Part shown: one piece after another, positions 1 through 6,991 of the stretch
Numbering within the stretch: position 1 is the first letter of the stretch
Layout of the letters: every line of letters starts with the position of its first letter
Assembly: GCA_002495525.1 (NCBI GenBank)
Contig: DAFS01000053.1
Coordinates: 32,617-42,124 of the forward strand
DNA: 9,508 nucleotides
Source of the DNA: Euryarchaeota archaeon UBA89
GTDB taxonomy: Archaea > Thermoplasmatota > Poseidoniia > Poseidoniales > Thalassarchaeaceae
Direction of reading: 5' to 3'
The notes under the pieces: generated by a model
Told to the model about the DNA's origin: nothing
Databases searched by the model: none
The model's input: only the letters and a program-made list of their open reading frames with translations
Position numbers and translations under genes: made by a program

Positions 1-1041
1 AATCTTCTAAGAAAAAGTAAACAACCTGTAATTATGACCTGTAATGAGCCAATGAAACTGTGGGGTAGTGGTAGAAGTTGGAAGAAAAATAAAAATCGTG
101 TGCTAAAACTTGCTGAACAAATAATATTCAAGAGAGTGGAAAAGATGCATATGCGAAAGATTTCTAGAAGAGTTTTAGATTCTGAAGGATATTCGATAGA
201 CCCTGAAGCACTTGAGGCACTAATAGGTGGAAATCCGGGGGATCTAAGGGCTTTAGTGAGAGATTTACAAGCAGTTTCAGTTATTTCAGGTGAGCATATT
301 GATTTGACAGCAGTTAGAGACTTGGCCTCAGTAGCAGTGAGAGATTCTCAGATAGATGTTTTCAAGGCATTACAAGCGGTTTACAAGAGTAAATCTGGAA
401 AAGATGCAGGTAAAATACTACTTAATTCAGATAAAGACCCTGACCAGATGATTTCTTGGTTTACTTGGAATAATCAAAGTGTATTTGATAATAGGGCATT
501 GGAGGAATTAAGTACTGCAATGGTCAGTGCAGATAGGGCACTGGCTACCAAATACAAGAATAGAGCTTACAGATCTTGGTATTGGGGTTCTGTTCTATCC
601 GCACAAGCAGCGGTTGCAATGAAGCCTATCGACTCTGCAAGAGATCCATTCATCACATATCCTAATTTCCTTAGAAGAGGGGGTTCAGGAATCAGAAGTT
701 CGATAATTGATAATTTAAGTAAACAACTAGATACTAGTAAAGCATCTATCAGAGAAGAATTATGGCCCAAACTTTTGGCAGTTCATGATTCAGAAATTGG
801 AGGAGAACCCATGGATTTATCTTTATCAAAGAAATTAAATTTAACTCTTGAAGACCACTTATCACTGTATGGTATTGCTAAGTCGAAGCCGATAGGAATG
901 AAAATTATTGAAGCATTTAATGAAGAGATTGAGGATAATAACTATGATTTTGATCAAGATATAAAGTTTGATTCAGAAGAGAAAATTGAAGAAGAAAAGA
1001 AAGAACCTTCAGGTACTCAATTCACACTTGATTCGTTTTAA
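1..1041 (+). CDS. rfcL: Replication factor C large subunit, 3' part (5' end outside window)
   Basis: This is the large subunit of the clamp loader that opens PCNA and places it on primed DNA. The frame is open to the left edge: 11 codons precede the first ATG (position 34) and give the beta strand PVIMTCNE, the AAA+ sensor-1 region. The true start and the Walker A/B motifs are therefore outside the window, and the ATG at 34 is not the real start. Next come the strand QIIFKRV, the helical lid domain, and the sensor-2 motif GDLR (238-249) in GDLRALVRDLQ, as in archaeal RfcL. The rest is the helical collar domain, followed by an acidic/lysine-rich linker (about 970-1010). The protein ends in QFTLDSF (1018-1038), which fits a C-terminal PIP box (Q-x-x-L-x-x-F) for binding PCNA. 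The stop abuts the convergent trkH stop with no base between them. The small RFC subunit is not in this window. Confidence 0.93.
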   Translation, partial: NLLRKSKQPVIMTCNEPMKLWGSGRSWKKNKNRVLKLAEQIIFKRVEKMHMRKISRRVLDSEGYSIDPEALEALIGGNPGDLRALVRDLQAVSVISGEHIDLTAVRDLASVAVRDSQIDVFKALQAVYKSKSGKDAGKILLNSDKDPDQMISWFTWNNQSVFDNRALEELSTAMVSADRALATKYKNRAYRSWYWGSVLSAQAAVAMKPIDSARDPFITYPNFLRRGGSGIRSSIIDNLSKQLDTSKASIREELWPKLLAVHDSEIGGEPMDLSLSKKLNLTLEDHLSLYGIAKSKPIGMKIIEAFNEEIEDNNYDFDQDIKFDSEEKIEEEKKEPSGTQFTLDSF

Positions 1042-2622
1042 TTAATGAGCATCAGACCAAGTTTTGGGGTGTAAAAGAACTAAAACAGTCAATAACTCAA
1101 GACGACCGAACCACATTAGAATAGACGTCCAGAATAGAGTTACTTCACCCATACTTGACCAAGTTGCAGTAGGCCCATATGAACCCAAAGCAGGACCGGT
1201 ATTTCCGAGAGAAGATACTACTACTGATAGTACATCATCTAAACTCCAACTTGGTTCCAAGAATGAAATAAATAACATAGAAGACATTGCAAGTACTAAC
1301 CAAGCACTTATCATCCCTAAAACAATAAACACTTGTTCTTCATCGATTACTTCTTCATTTACTCTCATGGCAATAACTTTCTTTGGCTGAATAATACGCA
1401 ACACTTCTCTCTTGGCTAGTTCGAAAGCAACACGAATACGGAGTACCTTGAGACCCCCTCCTGTTGAACCGGCAGAAGCACCCACTATCATTAATAATAG
1501 TAAAACAAATTGACTGAAAACAGGCCATGTAGAAAAATCAGTTGACGAATAACCAGTACTCGAAATAGAAATTGCTTGGAATGCTGTATGCCTTAATGTC
1601 TCAATGAAACTGTACCCATAATTATCGGTTCGAAGAAGATTTACAGACATTGCTAACCATGCAACTAATACAATCAATAGATATACTCTTAATTCTTCAT
1701 CTTTCAAAGCCTCTTTTGTTCTTCCCGCAAGGAAAAGGTGGTAAAGGCTGTAGTTAATACAAGTTAGTAACATAAAGATCATTATAATAGATTCAATCAT
1801 TGCAGAATCAAACTCAGTAATTCCCGCATCAGTAGTACCAAAACCACCTGAGGCAAGAGTAGTCATTGAATAATTGACAGAATCAAAAAAAGACATATCG
1901 CCTACATAATATAACAATCCTAATTCAAATACGGTGAGAACGCTATAAATCAACCATAATCTCCTTGCAGTGGACTGAAGATTAGGTCCCAAACGAGACA
2001 GTGATGGACCTGTCAATTCCGCTCTTGCTAGATTCATTCCACCCCCTAAAATACTAGAAAAAATCATCAGACCAAGCATTATTACTCCAATACCTCCAAG
2101 CCATTGTGTCAAAGAACGCCAGAGAATAATACTTCTCTTTTGTTCTGCAATACAGTCCAAATCTTCACCGACCATATTTTCTAAAGCATTTATGCAAACA
2201 GGGCTTACCGATGAATCAATGACTGTAGCCCCTGTAGTAGTGAAGCCGGACATAGATTCAAACCATGAATACAATAATCCACGAGGAATTTCTATGAAAC
2301 TCACTTCACCCAAGTGATAGGGGCCATAGAAGGTCCCTCCGAGCCAAAAAGGCATTGAGCCAAGTAAAATAATCGGAATCCAACCCAATGCTACAGAAGC
2401 GAAAGCTTCCCTATCTCTAACTCTTTGATGACTAGTATTTTTCTTTGACCTTATGATAAACCATTGACTGACAATAACTGCAATAATTATTGGGATTAGG
2501 TACGTCTTAATTGCATAATTTTGGTCTTCAGTGAAGAAACTGAATAAACCAACTAAAGATAGAGGGACGCAAACTACTCTAATCGTCCAACCTAATACTA
2601 AACCAATTACATCCCAACGCAT
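1042..2622 (-). CDS. trkH: Trk/Ktr-type potassium uptake pore protein TrkH
   Basis: This 526-residue integral membrane protein is the K+-conducting subunit of a Trk/Ktr system. The four-fold M1-P-M2 architecture is visible from its pore loops: TTTGAT (residues 128-133), TLASGGFGT (255-263), SSTGYSSTD (354-362) and SLGNTGPALG (471-480). Each carries the selectivity-filter glycine. The conserved GSTGGGLK signature follows pore 3 (385-392). Length and layout match the TrkH/KtrB superfamily, with two extra N-terminal helices as in TrkH. The ATG start lies 2 bp after the trkA stop, and a GGAG sequence sits 8 nt upstream inside the end of trkA, so the pair is very likely one transcript. TrkA-type RCK subunits bind nucleotide and gate this channel. 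The 3' end abuts rfcL, so its terminator must lie within the antisense of rfcL. Confidence is high for the family; ion preference (K+ against Na+) is inferred from the family. Confidence 0.95.
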   Translation of the reverse strand: MRWDVIGLVLGWTIRVVCVPLSLVGLFSFFTEDQNYAIKTYLIPIIIAVIVSQWFIIRSKKNTSHQRVRDREAFASVALGWIPIILLGSMPFWLGGTFYGPYHLGEVSFIEIPRGLLYSWFESMSGFTTTGATVIDSSVSPVCINALENMVGEDLDCIAEQKRSIILWRSLTQWLGGIGVIMLGLMIFSSILGGGMNLARAELTGPSLSRLGPNLQSTARRLWLIYSVLTVFELGLLYYVGDMSFFDSVNYSMTTLASGGFGTTDAGITEFDSAMIESIIMIFMLLTCINYSLYHLFLAGRTKEALKDEELRVYLLIVLVAWLAMSVNLLRTDNYGYSFIETLRHTAFQAISISSTGYSSTDFSTWPVFSQFVLLLLMIVGASAGSTGGGLKVLRIRVAFELAKREVLRIIQPKKVIAMRVNEEVIDEEQVFIVLGMISAWLVLAMSSMLFISFLEPSWSLDDVLSVVVSSLGNTGPALGSYGPTATWSSMGEVTLFWTSILMWFGRLELLTVLVLLHPKTWSDAH

Positions 2623-2624
2623 TA

Positions 2625-4043
2625 TTAGTTCTCCAAGGACCTCTCAACTTTCTTAATATCAGATTTTTCTAAGAAAATATAAATTTTATCCGACATCTCA
2701 AGATTTTCTACTTGACTTGGAATTTTGACCTCTACAAATCCTTCTTCATTAATCCTCTCAATCATCACAATCCTACAATCTATTTTATTTTCAGCATCAG
2801 AAATACTTCTACCGACCAAATTGTTTTCTGAACTTAAGGTAGCAGACATAGAAATTAATTCAGGAATTGTTGGTATTGATTGATAAGCACCTGGCACATT
2901 CATATGAATTGATTTCAGTACCGAGGTAACAGTCACTAGACGTCTACTTATTGGACGAGTCAATCCTATTCTTTGTACTGCTTCGACTAATGCCCTATCA
3001 TTAAGAAGTAGACCTGTTCTTGAAACACCTTTATCCTTAGCTCGCATAGAAATTGCGATATTGAGATTATCATCATCTAGAGCAGCAACTGTAATATCTT
3101 GTTGATCAATTCCTAACTCTCTCAACAAATCTTCATCTTGAGGGTCTCCATGGATAACATCTAATCTTTTATTGATACCTATTTGAGAACCTACTAACTC
3201 ATTTGCAAAATCTAAATTTGGCTCAATTACCACTACTTCAGAACCAATATCCAGATAATGTTTAGATAATTTATTTCCAAACTGTGTGGCACCGAAAATT
3301 GCCACTTGAGGTTTCTCGGGAATTTCCGGATCAATACAGCCAATTGCTTTAGTTATTTGTCCAAATTGAGATGTTGAGCGGGAAACAAAAACTAGAGTAT
3401 CTCCTTCCATAATTACTTCATCACCTTTTGTTAATTTTCCACTACCTTCGGTTGAAGAAATCGCATAAATTGATGGTAGATCAACAAAAATATTTCCTGC
3501 TTCACCGGTTTTAACACCGATTAAAGCAGATTTTGATGTCACTTCTACCGAAGATATCCAAGAGTTATCTCCAAATGCAAGTATTTCATCAATTGATGGG
3601 GCGAGTAAACCTGCAGCTAATTGTTCAACGATCTCGTCAGATGCACATACAATATGGTCTGCTCGTGTCCATTTTTCAAGTGGTCCAGCACCTTTGTTTA
3701 AATTCATTAAATCAGGGTTACTGATTACTGCAATTGCAGTCAGCCCTGAAGCGTTGCGATCACCTACTTGCTCACTGTAGACTCTTTTAGCAAATGCACA
3801 TGAAAGAAGATTGATTTCATCATTATCGGTTGCCATCACAATTATCTCAGCGTCATTAATTCCGGCTCTAAGGAGAGAATCCCTAGATAGAACTGAACCA
3901 GTCACTAATAGGCAGTCTAATGATTGAGATTCATTAATTGCGCTAGGATCAGGATCGATTAAAGCGACGCTTCTTTTTTCTTCTCTCAGGGCTTCAGCAA
4001 CACCTCTACCTACCTCGCCAGCACCAGCGATAATTACTCTCAT
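2625..4043 (-). CDS. trkA: Trk potassium uptake system regulatory protein TrkA (two RCK units)
   Basis: This 472-residue cytoplasmic protein regulates the TrkH pore. It has the duplicated layout TrkA_N-TrkA_C-TrkA_N-TrkA_C. The first Rossmann fold has an intact GAGEVG loop (residues 7-12) and an acidic residue at the end of beta 2 (D30, in ALIDPDP), as expected for NAD(H) or adenine-nucleotide binding. The first TrkA_C region spans about 150-225. The second Rossmann fold starts near residue 246 but reads GATQFG (251-256), with Thr in place of the middle glycine; it keeps an acidic beta-2 residue (E274) and the HGD segment (298-300). The second TrkA_C covers about 390-460. The ATG start is preceded by AGGTGA with 4-nt spacing, which supports this start. 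The gene is immediately upstream of trkH on the same strand, so it is the first gene of the pair. Confidence 0.94.
   Translation of the reverse strand: MRVIIAGAGEVGRGVAEALREEKRSVALIDPDPSAINESQSLDCLLVTGSVLSRDSLLRAGINDAEIIVMATDNDEINLLSCAFAKRVYSEQVGDRNASGLTAIAVISNPDLMNLNKGAGPLEKWTRADHIVCASDEIVEQLAAGLLAPSIDEILAFGDNSWISSVEVTSKSALIGVKTGEAGNIFVDLPSIYAISSTEGSGKLTKGDEVIMEGDTLVFVSRSTSQFGQITKAIGCIDPEIPEKPQVAIFGATQFGNKLSKHYLDIGSEVVVIEPNLDFANELVGSQIGINKRLDVIHGDPQDEDLLRELGIDQQDITVAALDDDNLNIAISMRAKDKGVSRTGLLLNDRALVEAVQRIGLTRPISRRLVTVTSVLKSIHMNVPGAYQSIPTIPELISMSATLSSENNLVGRSISDAENKIDCRIVMIERINEEGFVEVKIPSQVENLEMSDKIYIFLEKSDIKKVERSLEN
2631..2634 (-). promoter_or_regulatory. Shine-Dalgarno site of trkH inside the end of trkA
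   Basis: On the minus strand GGAG lies 8 nt before the trkH ATG and within the last codons of trkA. With the 2-bp gap between the genes, this suggests translational coupling of regulator and pore. Confidence 0.5.
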
Positions 4044-4137
4044 TATTTCACCTGCCTTAATATAACAGATATAATCATACTTATTCGACCATTCTAAATG
4101 TAATGATTAAGCAATATTTTACAATTTTTCGCTAAAG
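4044..4137 (-). promoter_or_regulatory. Intergenic region with probable trkAH promoter
   Basis: This 94-bp, very AT-rich gap is the only sizeable non-coding stretch upstream of trkA. TATA-like candidates on the minus strand are GTAAAATATTGC (4111-4122), which would give a leader of about 50 nt containing the Shine-Dalgarno site, and GATTATATC (4068-4076). The latter would start transcription almost at the ATG and cut off the Shine-Dalgarno site, so the distal candidate is preferred. No T-run follows the upstream membrane-protein gene, so read-through from that gene into trkA is also possible. Confidence 0.35.
4048..4053 (-). promoter_or_regulatory. Shine-Dalgarno site of trkA
   Basis: AGGTGA on the minus strand lies 4 nt before the trkA ATG. 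It matches the core of GGAGGTGAT, the complement of the archaeal 16S rRNA 3' end. It implies that the trkA mRNA has a leader and is not leaderless. Confidence 0.6.
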
Positions 4138-5016
4138 TTATTCATCACTATCAATATGAAGTAATTCTTCACTATTTTCTACTCTAACTCCACGAACTCT
4201 ATTATTCGCTGCAATACGAATTTTTTCATCTTGGCGTATGGTTCTACGAAATGCTTTTGATGCGGCAGGAGTCATTCCTAACGGTAGCCATTTAGTTTGA
4301 GCAATTGGCCAGTAATAAAAAATTATAGTAGAGAAAAATATTATGATCAAAGGATACCACAAAATGAATATCGAACCAAGAATTAGTACACCCCTACATA
4401 TAGTGCTGACATAAAATGTTTTGAAACGAGTAGAAGTTAATATTCCTACTCCTTGATAGGTAGAAATTAATGCATTCCCAAGACATGCGATTACTGCTAA
4501 AGAAAGAGCAATTGTTATAGAAACAATACCAAAGCCTGAAAAATCAGATCCTGGCAAAATAGGGTCAAATAATCTAACTATCAGGACAGAAGTAAACATT
4601 GCACCCATTCCAAGGCCTAGGGTCCATCCATAGGGCGTAGAAGCGCGTAAGTTGACTATCTTCGGCCTACCAAGCAGAAACATAACCAAAGCCGATTCCG
4701 ATGTACCGATAATTAACGAAACAATAAATGCATAAATAATATTTATTCTAGCCTCAATTACTGCGAATTGTAGTATCATCTCATCTGATGCCACGGCAAA
4801 AATCATACCAGATACAATTCCAAACAAAAGATACTTGAAAGCACCAGCCATATCATAGAAGCCAGTCATTTTTGCAATGATTCCTCGCCAGCCAATGTAA
4901 ACTCCGAGTAACCCTATTGCAAATGCAATTTGCATCTGGAGGAGTGGTATCTGAGTAACTGCCACGATTGGCGATAGGGTTCTACCTTTCAGTTCACCGT
5001 CTCCAATAACCTTCAA
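4138..5016 (-). CDS. Polytopic membrane protein of unknown function
   Basis: I do not recognise this family. The ORF encodes up to 292 residues with about seven hydrophobic helices (approximate residues 27-46, 61-77, 92-115, 130-149, 160-184, 205-220, 222-238). A basic segment follows (about 252-278), then an acidic C-terminal tail ending in HIDSDE. Acidic residues occur in or beside the hydrophobic part (D78, E79, E88, E107), including ASDEM and GTSESAL. I see no EExxK, HExxH or GxGD protease motif and no nucleotide-binding loop. The longest frame starts at TTG (5016) with an in-frame stop three codons upstream. GTG at 4965 and ATG at 4935, the latter just before the first helix, are alternatives, and no ribosome binding site decides between them. 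The gene is divergent from srp54 by 24 bp and lies 94 bp upstream of trkA on the same strand, so a link to K+ uptake or to membrane protein biogenesis is possible but unproven. Confidence 0.8.
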   Translation of the reverse strand: MKVIGDGELKGRTLSPIVAVTQIPLLQMQIAFAIGLLGVYIGWRGIIAKMTGFYDMAGAFKYLLFGIVSGMIFAVASDEMILQFAVIEARINIIYAFIVSLIIGTSESALVMFLLGRPKIVNLRASTPYGWTLGLGMGAMFTSVLIVRLFDPILPGSDFSGFGIVSITIALSLAVIACLGNALISTYQGVGILTSTRFKTFYVSTICRGVLILGSIFILWYPLIIIFFSTIIFYYWPIAQTKWLPLGMTPAASKAFRRTIRQDEKIRIAANNRVRGVRVENSEELLHIDSDE

Positions 5017-5040
5017 ACCACACTAACATTACCCGAGGTT

Positions 5041-6399
5041 GTGGCACTCGAAGGGTTCAAGAATCGAATTCTTGGTTCTGTTGGTTTATTGAAGGGAAAA
5101 AGGAAGGTAGATGAAGAATCTGTTAAGGACCTTAGTCGTTCACTAAGAAGAGCCTTATTAGAAGCCGATTTCAATGTCAGACAAACCAAAGAAATTACAG
5201 AAAGAATCGAAAGAAGGATGTTAGAGGATGAAAAACCTCCTGGATTAAAATTAGAAACACATGCTATGAATCTAATATATTCAGAATTAGTTAGAATCCT
5301 AGGCCCTCCAAGAGAAATTAAACCACATAATGAAACTGTACTGATGGTAGGTCTATATGGTCAAGGAAAAACTACTACCACTGCAAAAATAGCAGACTGG
5401 TGGAGAAGAAGACATGGTGTTAAAGTTGGAGTTATTGAGGCGGACGTTCACCGACCAGGAGCATACCAACAATTATGTCAATTATTAGAAGGTACGAATA
5501 TAGAAGTCTATGGAGAACCTGATGAAAAAGACGCTTCTAAAATTGTCAAGAATGGTTTGAAGAAAGTAGGGAATTCAGATGTTGTAATTATTGATACTGC
5601 GGGTAGGGATAGTTTAGATGATGAATTACGTCAAGAATTGATAAATATAGCAGAAATCGCTAATGCTACAGAAAGATTCCTAGTTATTGACGCCCAAGTA
5701 GGTCAAGCAGCTGGTAAGGTTGCACAGACATTCCACGATTTAGTCGGAGTAACCGGAACTATAGTGACGAAATTAGATGGTACTGCTAGAGGAGGTGGTG
5801 CGCTTTCTGCTGTAGCAACTACTGGTGCACCGATTGTATTCGTTGGAGAGGGTGAACAAGTAAAAGATTTAGAAAAATTCGAATCTGATAGATTTATATC
5901 TAGACTTTTAGGAATGGGCGATATTAAAGGATTAATTGATTTAGCACCAGGAGACCTTGATCAAGAAGAAGCAATGAGATTGGCGCAAAGGTTGATGTCA
6001 GGAAGATTTACACTAACAGATATGTATTCCCAAATGGAAATGATGAGTAAAATTGGTACAGTAGACAAACTTATGTCTCATCTCCCAGATACAATGTTCG
6101 GAGGAATGGGAGCACTTGGAAGAGGGCAGAAAAAGCAGATGCAACAGAATCTAGAAAAATATAGAGTAATTATGGATTCTATGACTCAGTTAGAAAAAGA
6201 TGAACCATTATTACTAAAGCACAGCAGAATTAAGCGGATAGCCAAAGGTTCAGGATGTACTGAGAAAGAAGTAAAGGATTTAATCGGTCAATGGAACAAA
6301 TCTAAAAAGATGATGAAAGGCATGAAAGGAGATAGAAAAATGCGACGGCAAATGCAGTCTATGATGAATATCGACGATACAGATTTTGAACTTGGGTGA
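5041..6399 (+). CDS. srp54: Signal recognition particle GTPase SRP54
   Basis: This 452-residue cytoplasmic GTPase binds SRP RNA and signal sequences and docks with FtsY for co-translational membrane targeting. The N domain (1-90) carries RRALLEADFNV (36-46). In the G domain, G1 is GLYGQGKTTT (104-113), G2 is DVHRPGA (135-141), G3 is DTAGR (185-189), G4 is TKLDG (243-247), and the closing loop is GEGEQVKDLEKF (269-280). The methionine-rich M domain runs from about 300 to 452 and contains the RNA-binding signature SRIKRIAKGSG (395-405). Length is normal for the family. The start is GTG at 5041; it gives the expected N terminus MALEGF and no better in-frame start lies upstream. G1 is unusual: the family usually has GLQGSGK or GLQGAGK, here Tyr and Gln replace Gln and Ser. 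The gene is followed at once by trmY. Confidence 0.97.
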   Translation: MALEGFKNRILGSVGLLKGKRKVDEESVKDLSRSLRRALLEADFNVRQTKEITERIERRMLEDEKPPGLKLETHAMNLIYSELVRILGPPREIKPHNETVLMVGLYGQGKTTTTAKIADWWRRRHGVKVGVIEADVHRPGAYQQLCQLLEGTNIEVYGEPDEKDASKIVKNGLKKVGNSDVVIIDTAGRDSLDDELRQELINIAEIANATERFLVIDAQVGQAAGKVAQTFHDLVGVTGTIVTKLDGTARGGGALSAVATTGAPIVFVGEGEQVKDLEKFESDRFISRLLGMGDIKGLIDLAPGDLDQEEAMRLAQRLMSGRFTLTDMYSQMEMMSKIGTVDKLMSHLPDTMFGGMGALGRGQKKQMQQNLEKYRVIMDSMTQLEKDEPLLLKHSRIKRIAKGSGCTEKEVKDLIGQWNKSKKMMKGMKGDRKMRRQMQSMMNIDDTDFELG

Positions 6400-6400
6400 T
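6395..6400 (+). promoter_or_regulatory. Shine-Dalgarno site that sets the trmY start
   Basis: GGTGAT matches six bases of GGAGGTGAT and overlaps the srp54 stop codon TGA (6397-6399). Aligned on the full consensus, it is correctly spaced for the TTG at 6404 but lies downstream of the upstream TTG at 6386. It therefore supports the shorter start and suggests translational coupling with srp54. Confidence 0.6.
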
Positions 6401-6403
6401 TAT

Positions 6404-6991
6404 TTGCAGCGCTTTTACGCAATCATAGGCCACAGAGCACCTAGTTCAGGGAAATTGAATCTCAATGATTTACCAGGTTCGGGAAGAATGGATGTCTTGG
6501 TTAGAGCCATTAATTCGACACTTTTCATTTCACATGGGATAAGGAATGATTCAGCAATCACTTTACATTTACAAGGCGGTGAAGGTCCAAACAGAAGAAT
6601 CCTATTTGATGGTGCTACTTTAGCTGGAGTAAGGCCTGATGAAAGATCAATTGCAGGGCAAATTAAGGCTATAATGAAATTACCAATTCCTCCAGTAGGT
6701 CATTTTCAAGAAATTACTCAAGGAATTTCTCATTCCGGTGGAGACATAACAGATACTATTGAATCATGGAATAAAGATAATGTAGAAATCAATACCTTAG
6801 ACATTAATGGTACAAAAATTACTGAAAAAAAGCTCGTTGATAAGATAGGTATTATCCTTTCAGATGATTTCCCTTTCGATGAGGCTGAAAAAAATATTCT
6901 GGGTTCATATCATAAAATATCATTGGGTGAAAAATGGTTACAAGGACATTCTTGTATAGCCATCACTCAATATGAACTGGATAAACTCTAA
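6404..6991 (+). CDS. trmY: tRNA (pseudouridine(54)-N1)-methyltransferase, TrmY family
   Basis: TrmY is a SPOUT (trefoil-knot) enzyme that methylates N1 of pseudouridine 54 in the T-loop of archaeal tRNAs, using S-adenosylmethionine. The N-terminal half matches the family clearly: FYAIIGHRAP, LNDLPGSGRMDVL, INSTLFISHGIR, and the signature VRPDERS. The C-terminal half is divergent. Where family members have a GDH/SDH loop and LHADHCI then HNxLD, this protein reads LSDDFP, LQGHSCI and QYELDKL, losing several histidines. I chose TTG at 6404 (195 residues, beginning MQRFYAIIG) because it matches the usual N terminus and is preceded by GGTGAT. A longer frame from TTG at 6386 would overlap srp54. 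It lies 4 bp after srp54, so it is almost certainly co-transcribed, and its stop overlaps the convergent surE stop. Family assignment is firm; catalytic activity is less certain. Confidence 0.9.
   Translation: MQRFYAIIGHRAPSSGKLNLNDLPGSGRMDVLVRAINSTLFISHGIRNDSAITLHLQGGEGPNRRILFDGATLAGVRPDERSIAGQIKAIMKLPIPPVGHFQEITQGISHSGGDITDTIESWNKDNVEINTLDINGTKITEKKLVDKIGIILSDDFPFDEAEKNILGSYHKISLGEKWLQGHSCIAITQYELDKL

Noticed and set aside
1064..1390. 108-codon plus-strand frame
   Set aside because: It lies wholly antisense to the well-supported trkH and its product resembles no protein; it is a shadow frame.
1050..2076. CATCAGACCAAG present twice (about 1050 and 2065)
   Set aside because: A 12-bp match in 9.5 kb is expected by chance, and both copies are in trkH coding sequence.
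4057..4065. TTATATTAA (minus strand) as TATA box of trkA
   Set aside because: It is 14-22 bp from the ATG, so transcription would begin inside the gene.
5035..5039. GAGGT as a Shine-Dalgarno site for srp54
   Set aside because: It is only one base from the GTG, too close to function in the normal way.
6386..6403. Longer trmY start at TTG 6386
   Set aside because: It overlaps srp54, and the ribosome binding site GGTGAT lies downstream of it; TTG 6404 gives the family-like N terminus.
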